Part shown: positions 1-5,638 of the stretch, one piece after another
How positions within the stretch are numbered: the stretch's first letter is position 1
Layout of the letters: each line of letters begins with the position of its first letter
NCBI GenBank assembly: GCA_026125835.1
Contig: JAHCKJ010000140.1
Coordinates: 1-6,052, forward strand
Reading direction: 5' to 3'
DNA: 6,052 nt
Source of the DNA: Sphingopyxis sp.
GTDB taxonomy: Bacteria; Pseudomonadota; Alphaproteobacteria; Sphingomonadales; Sphingomonadaceae
The notes under the pieces: generated by a model
Told to the model about the DNA's origin: nothing
Database searches by the model: none
Seen by the model: only the letters and a program-made list of their open reading frames with translations
Position numbers and translations under genes: made by a program

Positions 1-19
1 GCAAAGCCGCCAATCATTC

Positions 20-76
20 TTCTCCGCGCCTCCGCGTGAACCCGTTTCCTCTGCGTCCTCTGCGTCTCTGCGCGAA
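20..76. repeat. degenerate short direct-repeat element downstream of ribF
   Basis: On the plus strand this stretch contains two copies of CTCCGCG(C/T) at 22-29 and 30-37, then two perfect tandem 9-mers CCTCTGCGT at 48-56 and 57-65, then a variant CTCTGCGCG at 66-74. The stretch is non-coding and ends a few bases from the ribF stop codon. Similar purine/CGC-rich elements (ACGCAGAGG on the other strand) occur as dispersed intergenic repeats in many bacterial genomes, as far as I recall. The copies are direct, not inverted, so no strong terminator hairpin is expected. Function is unknown and the left boundary is uncertain because the window starts nearby. Confidence 0.5.
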
Positions 77-81
77 TCAAC

Positions 82-1008
82 TTAAACCCCGGCGAGCAGC
101 GCCTTCGCCGCGTCGCAATCTGCTGCGATCTGCGCCATCAACGCGTCCATGCTGTCGTACTTTGCCTCGGGCCGGATGAAGGCGTGGAAGGCGACGTCGA
201 TTTCCTGTCCGTACAGATCCCCGGCGAAGTCGAAGAAATGCGGTTCGAGCAGTTCCTTTGGGGGCACGAAGCTGGGGCGGATGCCGAGGTTGGCGGCGCC
301 TTTCAGGATCCGCCCGTCCGGCAGTTTCCCGGTGACGGCGTAGATGCCGTATTTCGGGCGCAGGTAATTGCCCATGTCGATATTGGCGGTCGGAAAGCCG
401 AGCAGGCGGCCGTTCTTGTCGCCATGCTCGACGCGCCCGCGCACGGTGAAGGGGCGGGTGAGCAGGCGCGCCGCGGTCTTGCAGTCGCCCGCCTGCAGCG
501 CCTCGCGGATACGGCTCGACGAGATCACCGCATCGTCCTCGACCGGCGCGACCATTTCGGTGAAGAAGCCCAGGCGGCGGGCGTGGTCGGCCAGCGTCAC
601 GACATCGCCGCCGCGGCCCTTGCCGAACATGAAGTCGGCGCCGGTGACGACGCCCGCGGCGCCGTAACGGTCGAGGAGCAGGCCGGTGATGAAATCCTCC
701 GCCGTCGTCGCCGCGAGCGCCGCGTCGAAGGGCAGGACAAGCATCGCGTCGGCGCCCGCGGCGGCGAACAGTTCCTGCCGCTGGTCGAGCGTGGTCAGGC
801 GGAACGGCGGCACGTCGGGTTTGAAGAAGCGCACCGGATGCGGGTCGAAGGTCGCGACGATCGCCGGGCGCGCCTCGTCGCGCGCGTGGCGCACGGCGCG
901 GCCGACGACCGCCTGATGCCCGGCGTGGAAGCCGTCGAAATTGCCGAGCGCGATCACGCCGCCGCGCAGGGGGTCGGGGATGCGGGTGTGGCCGTCGAGG
1001 CGGATCAT
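82..1008 (-). CDS. ribF: bifunctional riboflavin kinase / FAD synthetase RibF
   Basis: The 308-aa protein phosphorylates riboflavin to FMN and adenylylates FMN to FAD in the cytoplasm; the length is usual for the family. The N-terminal nucleotidyltransferase half shows GNFDGFHAGH (22-31), FDPHP (54-58) and ISSSRIREAL (162-171), which match the GxFDGxHxGH and ISSxxIR signatures of FAD synthetases. The C-terminal flavokinase half shows GRLLGFPTANI (200-210) with the PTAN motif, YGIYAV (220-225), NLGIRPSF (240-247) and a final FxRPExKYDSMDAL segment. The ATG is preceded 7 nt upstream by GGAGAGAGG, which supports this start. It lies downstream of the dipeptidase gene on the same strand but is separated from it by a paired REP-like element, so it may be read through from the purE operon or have its own promoter; no promoter is obvious. 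The sequence looks intact. Confidence 0.97.
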   Translation of the reverse strand: MIRLDGHTRIPDPLRGGVIALGNFDGFHAGHQAVVGRAVRHARDEARPAIVATFDPHPVRFFKPDVPPFRLTTLDQRQELFAAAGADAMLVLPFDAALAATTAEDFITGLLLDRYGAAGVVTGADFMFGKGRGGDVVTLADHARRLGFFTEMVAPVEDDAVISSSRIREALQAGDCKTAARLLTRPFTVRGRVEHGDKNGRLLGFPTANIDMGNYLRPKYGIYAVTGKLPDGRILKGAANLGIRPSFVPPKELLEPHFFDFAGDLYGQEIDVAFHAFIRPEAKYDSMDALMAQIAADCDAAKALLAGV

Positions 1009-1015
1009 GGGACCA

Positions 1016-1024
1016 CCTCTCTCC
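1016..1024 (-). promoter_or_regulatory. ribosome binding site of ribF
   Basis: GGAGAGAGG on the minus strand, 7 nt before the ribF ATG. Its first two bases overlap the outer edge of the REP-like inverted repeat that begins at 1023, so folding of the repeat could affect access to this site. Confidence 0.7.
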
Positions 1025-1111
1025 GTTCGTGCTGAGCTTGTCGAAGCACCGTTCTTCCTTCGTGCGGCGTCAAAAGAAAGAACGGCCCTTCGACAAACTC
1101 AGGGCGAACGG
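1023..1111. repeat. paired REP-like inverted repeat between dipeptidase gene and ribF
   Basis: Two 34-nt arms (1023-1056 and 1078-1111) are inverted copies of each other with 29 of 34 positions matching, separated by 21 nt. Each arm also contains its own small dyad. The left arm has GTGCT...AGCAC; the right arm, read in the same orientation, has GCCCT...AGGGC, so two base pairs of the small stem have changed on both sides. The shared core is TTCGACAA-(G/A)-CTCAG, which I recall as a very common intergenic repeat in sphingomonads. The unit starts 14 nt before the ribF ATG and ends 15 nt after the dipeptidase stop. It could act as a terminator, an mRNA 3' stabiliser, or merely be a passive mobile repeat; there is no T-tract typical of an intrinsic terminator. 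Confidence 0.85.
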
Positions 1112-1126
1112 TTTGGCAGGGACGCT

Positions 1127-2308
1127 TCACGGCGCCGGCGGCGTCAGCGGGACGAGGCCCGCCCGCAGTACGCGGACCGCGTTGCCGCCCATCGCGGCGC
1201 GGATTTCGGCGTCGCTGAACCCGGCGTCGATCAGCGCCTGGGTGACCTGCACCAGTTTCGACGTGTCGAAGCGTACGGTGGTGGCGCCGTCATAGTCGCT
1301 GCCGAGCGCGACATGGTCGATGCCGACGAGGTCGCGGACGTGCTTCATCGCCTTGGCGATGCTGGCGGGCGAGGTATCGCAGATCGCGGCGTCCCAATAG
1401 CCGATGCCGATCAGGCCGCCGGTCGCGGCGACCCCCCGGATCTGGTCGTCGGAAAGGTTGCGGTTGACCTGGCACGTCGCCTGCACCCCGCCGTGGCTCG
1501 ACACGACGGGACGGCGCGCCATTTCGAGGATGTCGGTGACGCACGCTTCGCTGCAATGCGCGATGTCGACGACCATGCCCTTCGCCTCCATCGCGGTGAC
1601 GACCTGGCGCCCCAAGGGGGTGAGGCCGCCCTTTTTCAGGCCGTGCATCGACCCGGCGAGGTCATTGTCGAAGAAGTGGGTGAGCCCTGCCATGCGGAAG
1701 CCCGCGGCGTAGAGCTTGTCGAGGTTGGCGAGTTTGCCCCCGAGATTCTGCAATCCTTCGATACTGAGCAGCGCGCCGGTGGTCAGCGGCTTGCCCCTGC
1801 GCGCCGCAAGCAGCGCGTCGAGATCGGCGATGGTGGCAACCGCGCGCAGCTTGCCGTCCGATGCCGCGACCGCGCGGTGGAGTTTCTCGGCGTGCCACAG
1901 CGAGCGTTCGAGCAGCGAGTTCCACGTCCGCACCGGCTGGAGCTGCGCGATCACCAGGCTGGTGATATTGTCGGTGTCGCCGCTGTTCGCGTCGTAATTC
2001 TGCCCCTTGGGCGACTTGGTGACGCTCGACAGGATTTGCAGCGCGACATTGCCGTCCTGCAGCCGCGGCAGGTCCATATGACCGCGTGTCGCGCGGTCCA
2101 GCATATCGCGTTTCCACAGCAGGGTGTCGCTGTGCAGGTCGACGATCGTCAATGTTGCGTGCAGCGCCTTGGCGCGTTCGCTGACCGCGGGCAGCGGCTT
2201 GCCGTCGATCCGGTTGGTGCCACGCTCGATCATGCCGGGGGCGAGCGCGAAGAAGGCGAGCGCCGCGAGCGCGACAACGAGGAGGATTCCGGTCAACCAG
2301 CGGCGCAT
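1127..2308 (-). CDS. M19 family membrane dipeptidase, N-terminally anchored
   Basis: This 393-aa protein belongs to the renal-dipeptidase (M19) family, zinc enzymes that cleave dipeptides, often including ones with D-residues. Residues 1-24 form a basic start (MRRW) followed by a hydrophobic stretch, which suggests an uncleaved signal anchor or signal peptide and a periplasmic enzyme. The family metal ligands are visible: H59 and D61 in VDLHSD, E184 in LSIEG, H251 in VDIAHCS, H272 in SSHGG and D338 in ALGSDYDG. H251 and H272 are 21 residues apart, the same as the two histidines of mammalian renal dipeptidase. RN at 283-284 matches the conserved substrate-binding Arg region. An ATG 29 codons upstream is in frame, but it would overlap folA and add an Arg-rich tail before the signal; the start at 2308 has AAGGA 7 nt upstream and lies 2 nt past the folA stop. 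Substrate is unknown. Confidence 0.93.
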   Translation of the reverse strand: MRRWLTGILLVVALAALAFFALAPGMIERGTNRIDGKPLPAVSERAKALHATLTIVDLHSDTLLWKRDMLDRATRGHMDLPRLQDGNVALQILSSVTKSPKGQNYDANSGDTDNITSLVIAQLQPVRTWNSLLERSLWHAEKLHRAVAASDGKLRAVATIADLDALLAARRGKPLTTGALLSIEGLQNLGGKLANLDKLYAAGFRMAGLTHFFDNDLAGSMHGLKKGGLTPLGRQVVTAMEAKGMVVDIAHCSEACVTDILEMARRPVVSSHGGVQATCQVNRNLSDDQIRGVAATGGLIGIGYWDAAICDTSPASIAKAMKHVRDLVGIDHVALGSDYDGATTVRFDTSKLVQVTQALIDAGFSDAEIRAAMGGNAVRVLRAGLVPLTPPAP

Positions 2309-2310
2309 GT

Positions 2311-2799
2311 CTATGTCCTTGTCAGCGTGACGAAGCTGTAGGCGGGGCGCCCCGCCTCGTCGGCGGGATGATCTTCGCGCGCCACTTCGCGCCATCCCGC
2401 GTCGGGATAGGCGATCACTGCGTCGCCCTTCGGCTCAAGCGCGACCTCGGTGAGTTCGATGCGGTCGGCCAGCGGCAGGAACAGGCGATAGATCTCGGCG
2501 CCGCCGATCACCATCACATGCGGGGCATTCGCCAGTTTCAGCGCTTCCTCGACGCTGGCGACCGGCTCGGCGCCCTCGTCCTGCCAGTCGGGGTCGCGGG
2601 TGAGGACGATGTGGCGGCGGCCTTCGAGCACCGCGGGCAGGCTGTCGAAGGTCTTGCGCCCCATGATCATCGGGCGGCCCATCGTCAGCTGCTTGAAACG
2701 GCGAAGATCGGCGGGCAGGTGCCAGGGCATCTTGCCGTCGGCGCCGATCACGCCATTGGCGGCGCGCGCGAGGATCAGGGTGATTTCGGGGTGGTTCAT
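2311..2799 (-). CDS. folA: dihydrofolate reductase
   Basis: This 162-aa protein reduces dihydrofolate to tetrahydrofolate with NADPH, supplying the one-carbon carriers for purine and thymidylate synthesis. It shows the type I DHFR pattern: ANGVIGADGKMPWHLPADLRRFK (14-36), where D31 corresponds to the catalytic Asp27 of E. coli; IMGRKTFDSLP (45-55); and VIGGAEIY (97-104), the NADPH-binding glycine turn. Length matches the chromosomal enzyme. The ATG overlaps the purK stop as ATGA, and no good Shine-Dalgarno lies upstream, so translation is probably coupled to purK. An ATG seven codons earlier is in frame but also lacks a ribosome binding site and extends beyond the usual family start. It is the likely target of trimethoprim; no resistance change can be called from the sequence alone. 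Confidence 0.97.
   Translation of the reverse strand: MNHPEITLILARAANGVIGADGKMPWHLPADLRRFKQLTMGRPMIMGRKTFDSLPAVLEGRRHIVLTRDPDWQDEGAEPVASVEEALKLANAPHVMVIGGAEIYRLFLPLADRIELTEVALEPKGDAVIAYPDAGWREVAREDHPADEAGRPAYSFVTLTRT
2316..2320 (-). promoter_or_regulatory. ribosome binding site of the M19 dipeptidase gene
   Basis: AAGGA on the minus strand, inside the last codons of folA and 7 nt before the ATG at 2308. It supports that start over the in-frame upstream ATG at 2395. Confidence 0.65.
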
Positions 2800-3869
2800 G
2801 GGGGGTTGGTTCCCACCCATGTCGCGTGGCCGAGCTTGCGCCCGTTGCGAACCTCGGCCTTGCCATAATGATGGACGTGCGCGTTGCCGTCGGCGAGGAG
2901 CGCGGGAACGGTGTCGATGTCGCCGCCGATCAGGTTGCGCATCGTGACGGGCAGCGCGGTGGTCGCGGTGCTGCCGAGCGGCAGCCCGGCGATCGCGCGG
3001 ATATGGTTTTCGAACTGGCTGGTCACCGCGCCCTCGATCGTCCAGTGGCCGCTGTTGTGGACGCGCGGCGCCATCTCGTTGAACACCGGGCCATCGTCGG
3101 TGGCGAAAAACTCGCCGGTGAGCACGCCGACATAGTCGAGATCGTCGGCGATCCGCGCCATCAGCGCGCGCGCTTCGTCCTGCTGGTCGCGGACGATGGG
3201 CGGCGGCGGCAGGCTGGAGGTGGCGAGGATGCCGTCCTTGTGCACATTGACGCTGCTGTCCCAAAAGCGCGTCTCGCCGTCGATGCCGCGCACCAGCAGC
3301 ACCGAAAATTCGTGCGCGAAGGTGACAAAGCCTTCGAGGATGGCGGCGTGGCGGTCGATCGCCTCCCAGGCGGTGTCGGCGTCGGCGGAGGCCATCAGGC
3401 GCGCCTGTCCCTTGCCGTCATAGCCCAGGCGCAGCGTTTTCAGGATCGCCGGGGCGCCGATCTCGGCCAGCGCGGCGGCCAGCGCGGCGCGGTCCGGGAC
3501 GGCGGCGAAGGGGGCGGGGCGCCCGCCAAGCCCGGCCACGAAATTTTTTTCGGTCAGCCGGTCCTGCGCGATTTCCAGCGCCTGCGCGCCGGGGCGCACC
3601 GCCACATGCCCCGACAGCAAACGCACCGTGTCGACCGGAACATTTTCAAACTCGATCGTCACCGCGGCGCACCCCGCGGCAAAGGCGGCGAGGCGCGGTT
3701 CGTCGTCCCACGCCGCGCGCGTATGATGCGCCGCGACCGCGGCCGCGACGCTTTCCTGGTCTGGGGCGTAGATATGCACCTGATAACCGAGCTGTGCGGC
3801 GGCAACGCCAAGCATCCGGCCGAGCTGGCCGCCGCCGAGAATGCCGATCGTCGAGCCGGGGGGCAGCAA
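2796..3869 (-). CDS. purK: N5-carboxyaminoimidazole ribonucleotide synthase PurK
   Basis: PurK uses ATP and bicarbonate to convert AIR into N5-CAIR, the substrate of PurE. With a TTG start the protein has 357 residues, close to the 355 of E. coli PurK. Visible are the N-terminal nucleotide-fold motif ILGGGQLGRML (10-20), TIEFENVP, the ATP-grasp segment ILKTLRLGYDGKGQ, TGEFF, and the C-terminal signature NEMAPRVHNSGHWT. The start is inferred: the only in-frame ATG (3929) reaches about 55 nt into purE with no ribosome binding site and adds an Arg/Pro-rich tail. The TTG at 3869 has GAGGG 9 nt upstream and begins just before the conserved PGSTIGILGGG segment. It follows purE by 5 nt and overlaps folA by 4 nt. 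A run of seven A residues sits in a Glu-Lys-Asn stretch (positions 3544-3550, seen as T on the plus strand). Confidence 0.96.
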   Translation of the reverse strand: MLPPGSTIGILGGGQLGRMLGVAAAQLGYQVHIYAPDQESVAAAVAAHHTRAAWDDEPRLAAFAAGCAAVTIEFENVPVDTVRLLSGHVAVRPGAQALEIAQDRLTEKNFVAGLGGRPAPFAAVPDRAALAAALAEIGAPAILKTLRLGYDGKGQARLMASADADTAWEAIDRHAAILEGFVTFAHEFSVLLVRGIDGETRFWDSSVNVHKDGILATSSLPPPPIVRDQQDEARALMARIADDLDYVGVLTGEFFATDDGPVFNEMAPRVHNSGHWTIEGAVTSQFENHIRAIAGLPLGSTATTALPVTMRNLIGGDIDTVPALLADGNAHVHHYGKAEVRNGRKLGHATWVGTNPP

Positions 3870-3874
3870 CGCGA

Positions 3875-4372
3875 TCAGCCCTCGCGAACCGGCGTGGGGG
3901 CGACCGCTTCGGTCTGGGCGTGGCGCCATTCGTCGAGACGCGCCGCCAGACCGGGGTCGTTGTTGGCGAGCAAAGCGGCGGCGAACAGGCCTGCGTTGGT
4001 CGCGCCCGCCTTGCCGATCGCAAAGGTCGCGACCGGAATGCCGCCGGGCATCTGGACGATCGAATAGAGGCTGTCGACCCCGTTCAGCGTCGCCGACTGG
4101 ACGGGGACGCCGAGTACCGGCACCCGCGTCATCGACGCGATCATGCCGGGCAGGTGCGCGGCGCCACCCGCGCCTGCGATGATCGCCTGGAGGCCGCGGT
4201 CCGCCGCGCTTTTGGCATAGTCGACCAGCCGGTCGGGGGTGCGGTGTGCCGACACGATCCGCACCTCGTGCGCGATGCCGAGCTGTTCGAGGATGTGAAC
4301 CGCATGGGCCATCGTCGGCCAGTCCGACTGGCTGCCCATGATGACGCCGATTACGGGGGCGGTTTCGCCCAT
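3875..4372 (-). CDS. purE: N5-carboxyaminoimidazole ribonucleotide mutase PurE
   Basis: PurE rearranges N5-CAIR to CAIR in de novo purine synthesis and works directly after PurK. The 165-aa protein is typical of class I PurE, which assembles as an octamer. Conserved parts are GSQSD (13-17), SAHRTPDRL (41-49) with the catalytic His at 43, the GAGGAAHLPGM loop (67-77) and GVPVQ (88-92). The ATG at 4372 has a strong AGGAGGG ribosome binding site; an in-frame ATG 27 codons upstream would add an Ala/Arg-rich tail of no known meaning. It is the first gene of the leftward purE-purK-folA-dipeptidase cluster and is divergent from the diguanylate cyclase gene, 207 nt away. Confidence 0.97.
   Translation of the reverse strand: MGETAPVIGVIMGSQSDWPTMAHAVHILEQLGIAHEVRIVSAHRTPDRLVDYAKSAADRGLQAIIAGAGGAAHLPGMIASMTRVPVLGVPVQSATLNGVDSLYSIVQMPGGIPVATFAIGKAGATNAGLFAAALLANNDPGLAARLDEWRHAQTEAVAPTPVREG
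3879..3883 (-). promoter_or_regulatory. ribosome binding site supporting the TTG start of purK
   Basis: GAGGG on the minus strand lies inside the end of purE, 9 nt before TTG at 3869. The competing ATG at 3929 has no such motif, so this site decides the start. Confidence 0.5.
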
Positions 4373-4377
4373 TCCAT

Positions 4378-4384
4378 CCCTCCT
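4378..4384 (-). promoter_or_regulatory. ribosome binding site of purE
   Basis: AGGAGGG on the minus strand, 5 nt before the ATG at 4372. It is the strongest Shine-Dalgarno in the window and fixes the purE start against the upstream in-frame ATG at 4453. Confidence 0.8.
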
Positions 4385-4535
4385 GCCCTGCTCGGCGCGC
4401 CGTCCATGAATCGCCGCCGCCTTCCCCCTAGCGACTGCATCGCGCGCGGGCAACGCCGTGCCGCGGTGATACGCTTTTGTCGTCGTTTACCGATTGGTAT
4501 CAAGTCGCGGCTAGGGTTGCGGGCTGGAAAGCACC

Positions 4536-4553
4536 GGCCCCGGCGCCGGGGCC
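4536..4553. repeat. perfect 18-bp GC palindrome in the leader of the cyclase gene
   Basis: GGCCCCGGCGCCGGGGCC equals its own reverse complement and ends 26 nt before the ATG at 4580. With no spacer it is better suited to protein binding or a tight stem with a forced loop than to a classic terminator. Chance is possible in such GC-rich DNA. Confidence 0.6.
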
Positions 4554-4579
4554 ACGGGAATCGCTTGCGGGGATGTCGA

Positions 4580-5224
4580 ATGGATAGCGTAGGGGGGGCA
4601 CGGATTGCGGTCGATCAGTTCGGCGCCGCACCCATCGCCTCTATCGAAGACCAGTTGCGGGATGTCCGCCGGGAACGCGACGCACTGCGCCGCGAAAACC
4701 GCGTGTTGAAGATCGCCGTTGCCGAGCTGGAACGCGTGTCGGAGCGCGACACGCTGACCCCGCTGTTCAACCGCCGTTATTTCCTGACCGCGATCCATCA
4801 CCGGATCGCCCGGTTCGAGCGCCACGCCGAGCGCGCCGCGGTGGTGTTCGTCGACGTCAACCAGCTGAAATATATCAACGACAGCTTTGGCCACGCGGCG
4901 GGCGACTTTGCGTTGATGGAGATTGCCAAGCGGCTCGCCGAATCGATCCGCGCGACTGATGTTGCGGCGCGCATCGGCGGCGACGAATTCGGGCTGATCC
5001 TCGACCAGTCGAGCGAGGAGGGTGCCCGCGCGCAGACCGCCCGGCTGGGCGAGGTGCTGTCGGCCGGTCCGGCGCTATACGATGGCCACAAAATCCCGCT
5101 GTCGGCCTGTTTCGGCATCGCGATGCTGCAAACCGGCATGACCGAATCGGACATATTGGCCGCGGCCGACCGCGACATGTATCGCAGCAAACAGGGGCAG
5201 CCGGTCGCCGCCGGGCATCGCTAA
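4580..5224 (+). CDS. soluble diguanylate cyclase with GGDEF domain
   Basis: The 214-aa protein should make the second messenger c-di-GMP from two GTP. After a short N-terminus, residues about 22-57 are charged with heptad-like Leu/Ile/Val spacing (IEDQLRDV, LRREN, LKIAVAELE), a likely coiled coil for dimerisation. The cyclase domain then runs from SERDTLTPLFNRR (54-66) to about 205. FVDVNQLKYINDSFGH (90-105) carries the metal-binding Asp92, and the active-site loop RIGGDEF is intact (GGDEF at 133-137). RATD at 124-127 lies five residues before GGDEF, the usual spacing of the inhibitory RxxD site, so product inhibition is expected. No membrane segment, PAS or receiver domain is seen, so the input signal is not evident. 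The ATG at 4580 has GGGGA 6 nt upstream; the reading frame stays open far upstream, but that part lies antisense to purE and purK and is not credible. Confidence 0.93.
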   Translation: MDSVGGARIAVDQFGAAPIASIEDQLRDVRRERDALRRENRVLKIAVAELERVSERDTLTPLFNRRYFLTAIHHRIARFERHAERAAVVFVDVNQLKYINDSFGHAAGDFALMEIAKRLAESIRATDVAARIGGDEFGLILDQSSEEGARAQTARLGEVLSAGPALYDGHKIPLSACFGIAMLQTGMTESDILAAADRDMYRSKQGQPVAAGHR

Positions 5225-5236
5225 CCGCCTGTTAAC
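5221..5236 (+). promoter_or_regulatory. putative CtrA binding box upstream of the Hpt-like gene
   Basis: CTAACCGCCTGTTAAC matches the alphaproteobacterial CtrA consensus TTAA-N7-TTAAC with one mismatch in the first half, and the second half continues as TTAACCAT, the classic half-site. It overlaps the stop codon (TAA) of the cyclase gene and ends 40 nt before the ATG at 5277, a position compatible with overlap of a -35 region. AT-rich TTAA words are rare in this GC-rich window. Binding itself is inferred. Confidence 0.55.
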
Positions 5237-5276
5237 CATATCGGCGCATCGTCATCCAAAGGACAGGGGGTGAGTG

Positions 5277-5606
5277 ATGCAGACCCGGACCGACCCATAT
5301 CCCGACATCCAGTACCGGATTACCGGCCAGATCGGCGCGCTCGCCGAAGCCTTGCCGCATTGCGCGCTGGCGCAGATCGTCCAGGGGATCGACGACATTC
5401 GCTGTCTGGCGCGCGACAACGGCTTTGCCGCGGTCGAGACGCTGGCGAGCCGATTGGAATCGGCGGTCGCGGGCGGCGGCTATCGCGCCGCGATCCTGAC
5501 CTACCTCGATGCCATGAGCGACGCGGCCAGCCTGCCGCGCGGGCCGCTGCCTGCCGCGGCCGAGGAGGCCTGGCTGGCATCGGTTGCGATGCGCCTCGGC
5601 CATTGA
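5277..5606 (+). CDS. small helical protein resembling an Hpt domain without its phospho-histidine
   Basis: This 109-aa protein is not one I recognise by name. Its codons have the strongly GC-ending third positions of its neighbours, and GGGGG lies 6 nt before the ATG; a GTG one codon earlier is also possible. The protein is predicted all-helical, with no signal or membrane segment. Residues 38-61 align without gaps to the core of Hpt domains (H-x-L-K-G-x5-xG-x11-LE): G49 and L60-E61 fit, while D39 stands where the phosphorylated His should be, with I41, R42 and C43 at the L, K and G places. The following GGGYRAAILTYLDAM fits the next helix. If it is an Hpt relative it cannot accept a phosphate in the normal way and might bind a receiver or kinase. 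It lies 52 nt after a diguanylate cyclase gene, behind a CtrA-like box. The family assignment is inference. Confidence 0.75.
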   Translation: MQTRTDPYPDIQYRITGQIGALAEALPHCALAQIVQGIDDIRCLARDNGFAAVETLASRLESAVAGGGYRAAILTYLDAMSDAASLPRGPLPAAAEEAWLASVAMRLGH

Positions 5607-5638
5607 CCGCCAGCGCCTGACGATCCAGACCCGTCGCC

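Larger units (their letters stand above)
4373..4579. promoter_or_regulatory. divergent control region between purE and the diguanylate cyclase gene
   Basis: These 207 nt must carry the promoter for the purE cluster and probably one for the cyclase gene. The least GC-rich part is around 4470-4505 (TTTTGTCGTCGTTTACC then GATTGGTATCAA), the likeliest place for polymerase contacts on either strand. Candidate boxes such as TTGTCG (4477) or TTGATA on the minus strand do not have a well-spaced partner, so no promoter is called. A GAATC (GANTC, the CcrM methylation site) lies at 4558-4562 and a GC palindrome at 4536-4553. No gene is supported here. Confidence 0.5.

Noticed and set aside
184..1035. 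Long plus-strand open frame opposite ribF
   Set aside because: It is antisense to a full-length RibF with all family motifs. Its composition (Arg, Ala, Gly, Asp, His-rich) is typical of the mirror frame of GC-rich genes.
941..2341. 466-codon plus-strand open frame opposite the dipeptidase gene
   Set aside because: Crosses the REP-like repeat and runs antisense to an M19 enzyme with all metal ligands; no recognisable domain in the mirror frame.
3541..3552. A7 run in purK (A AAA AAT heptamer in the reading frame), a possible slippery site
   Set aside because: It encodes ordinary Glu-Lys-Asn, the zero frame continues through all PurK motifs, and no alternative product is evident; treated as chance.
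2826..4067. 413-codon plus-strand open frame opposite purK and purE
   Set aside because: Antisense to two well-conserved purine genes; low-complexity composition and no domain seen.
4470..4505. Possible sigma-70 promoter boxes in the divergent spacer
   Set aside because: TTGTCG on the plus strand and TTGATA on the minus strand have no partner box at 16-18 nt, so no specific promoter is claimed.
3794..4579. Upstream in-frame extension of the diguanylate cyclase
   Set aside because: The frame stays open because of high GC content, but it lies antisense to purE and purK. The ATG at 4580 has a ribosome binding site and begins a plausible coiled-coil plus GGDEF protein.
5270..5620. Alternative frame starting GTG at 5270, overlapping the small Hpt-like gene
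   Set aside because: Arg/Pro/Gly-rich product with poor third-position GC bias; the frame starting at 5277 has the better codon pattern and a sensible helical protein.
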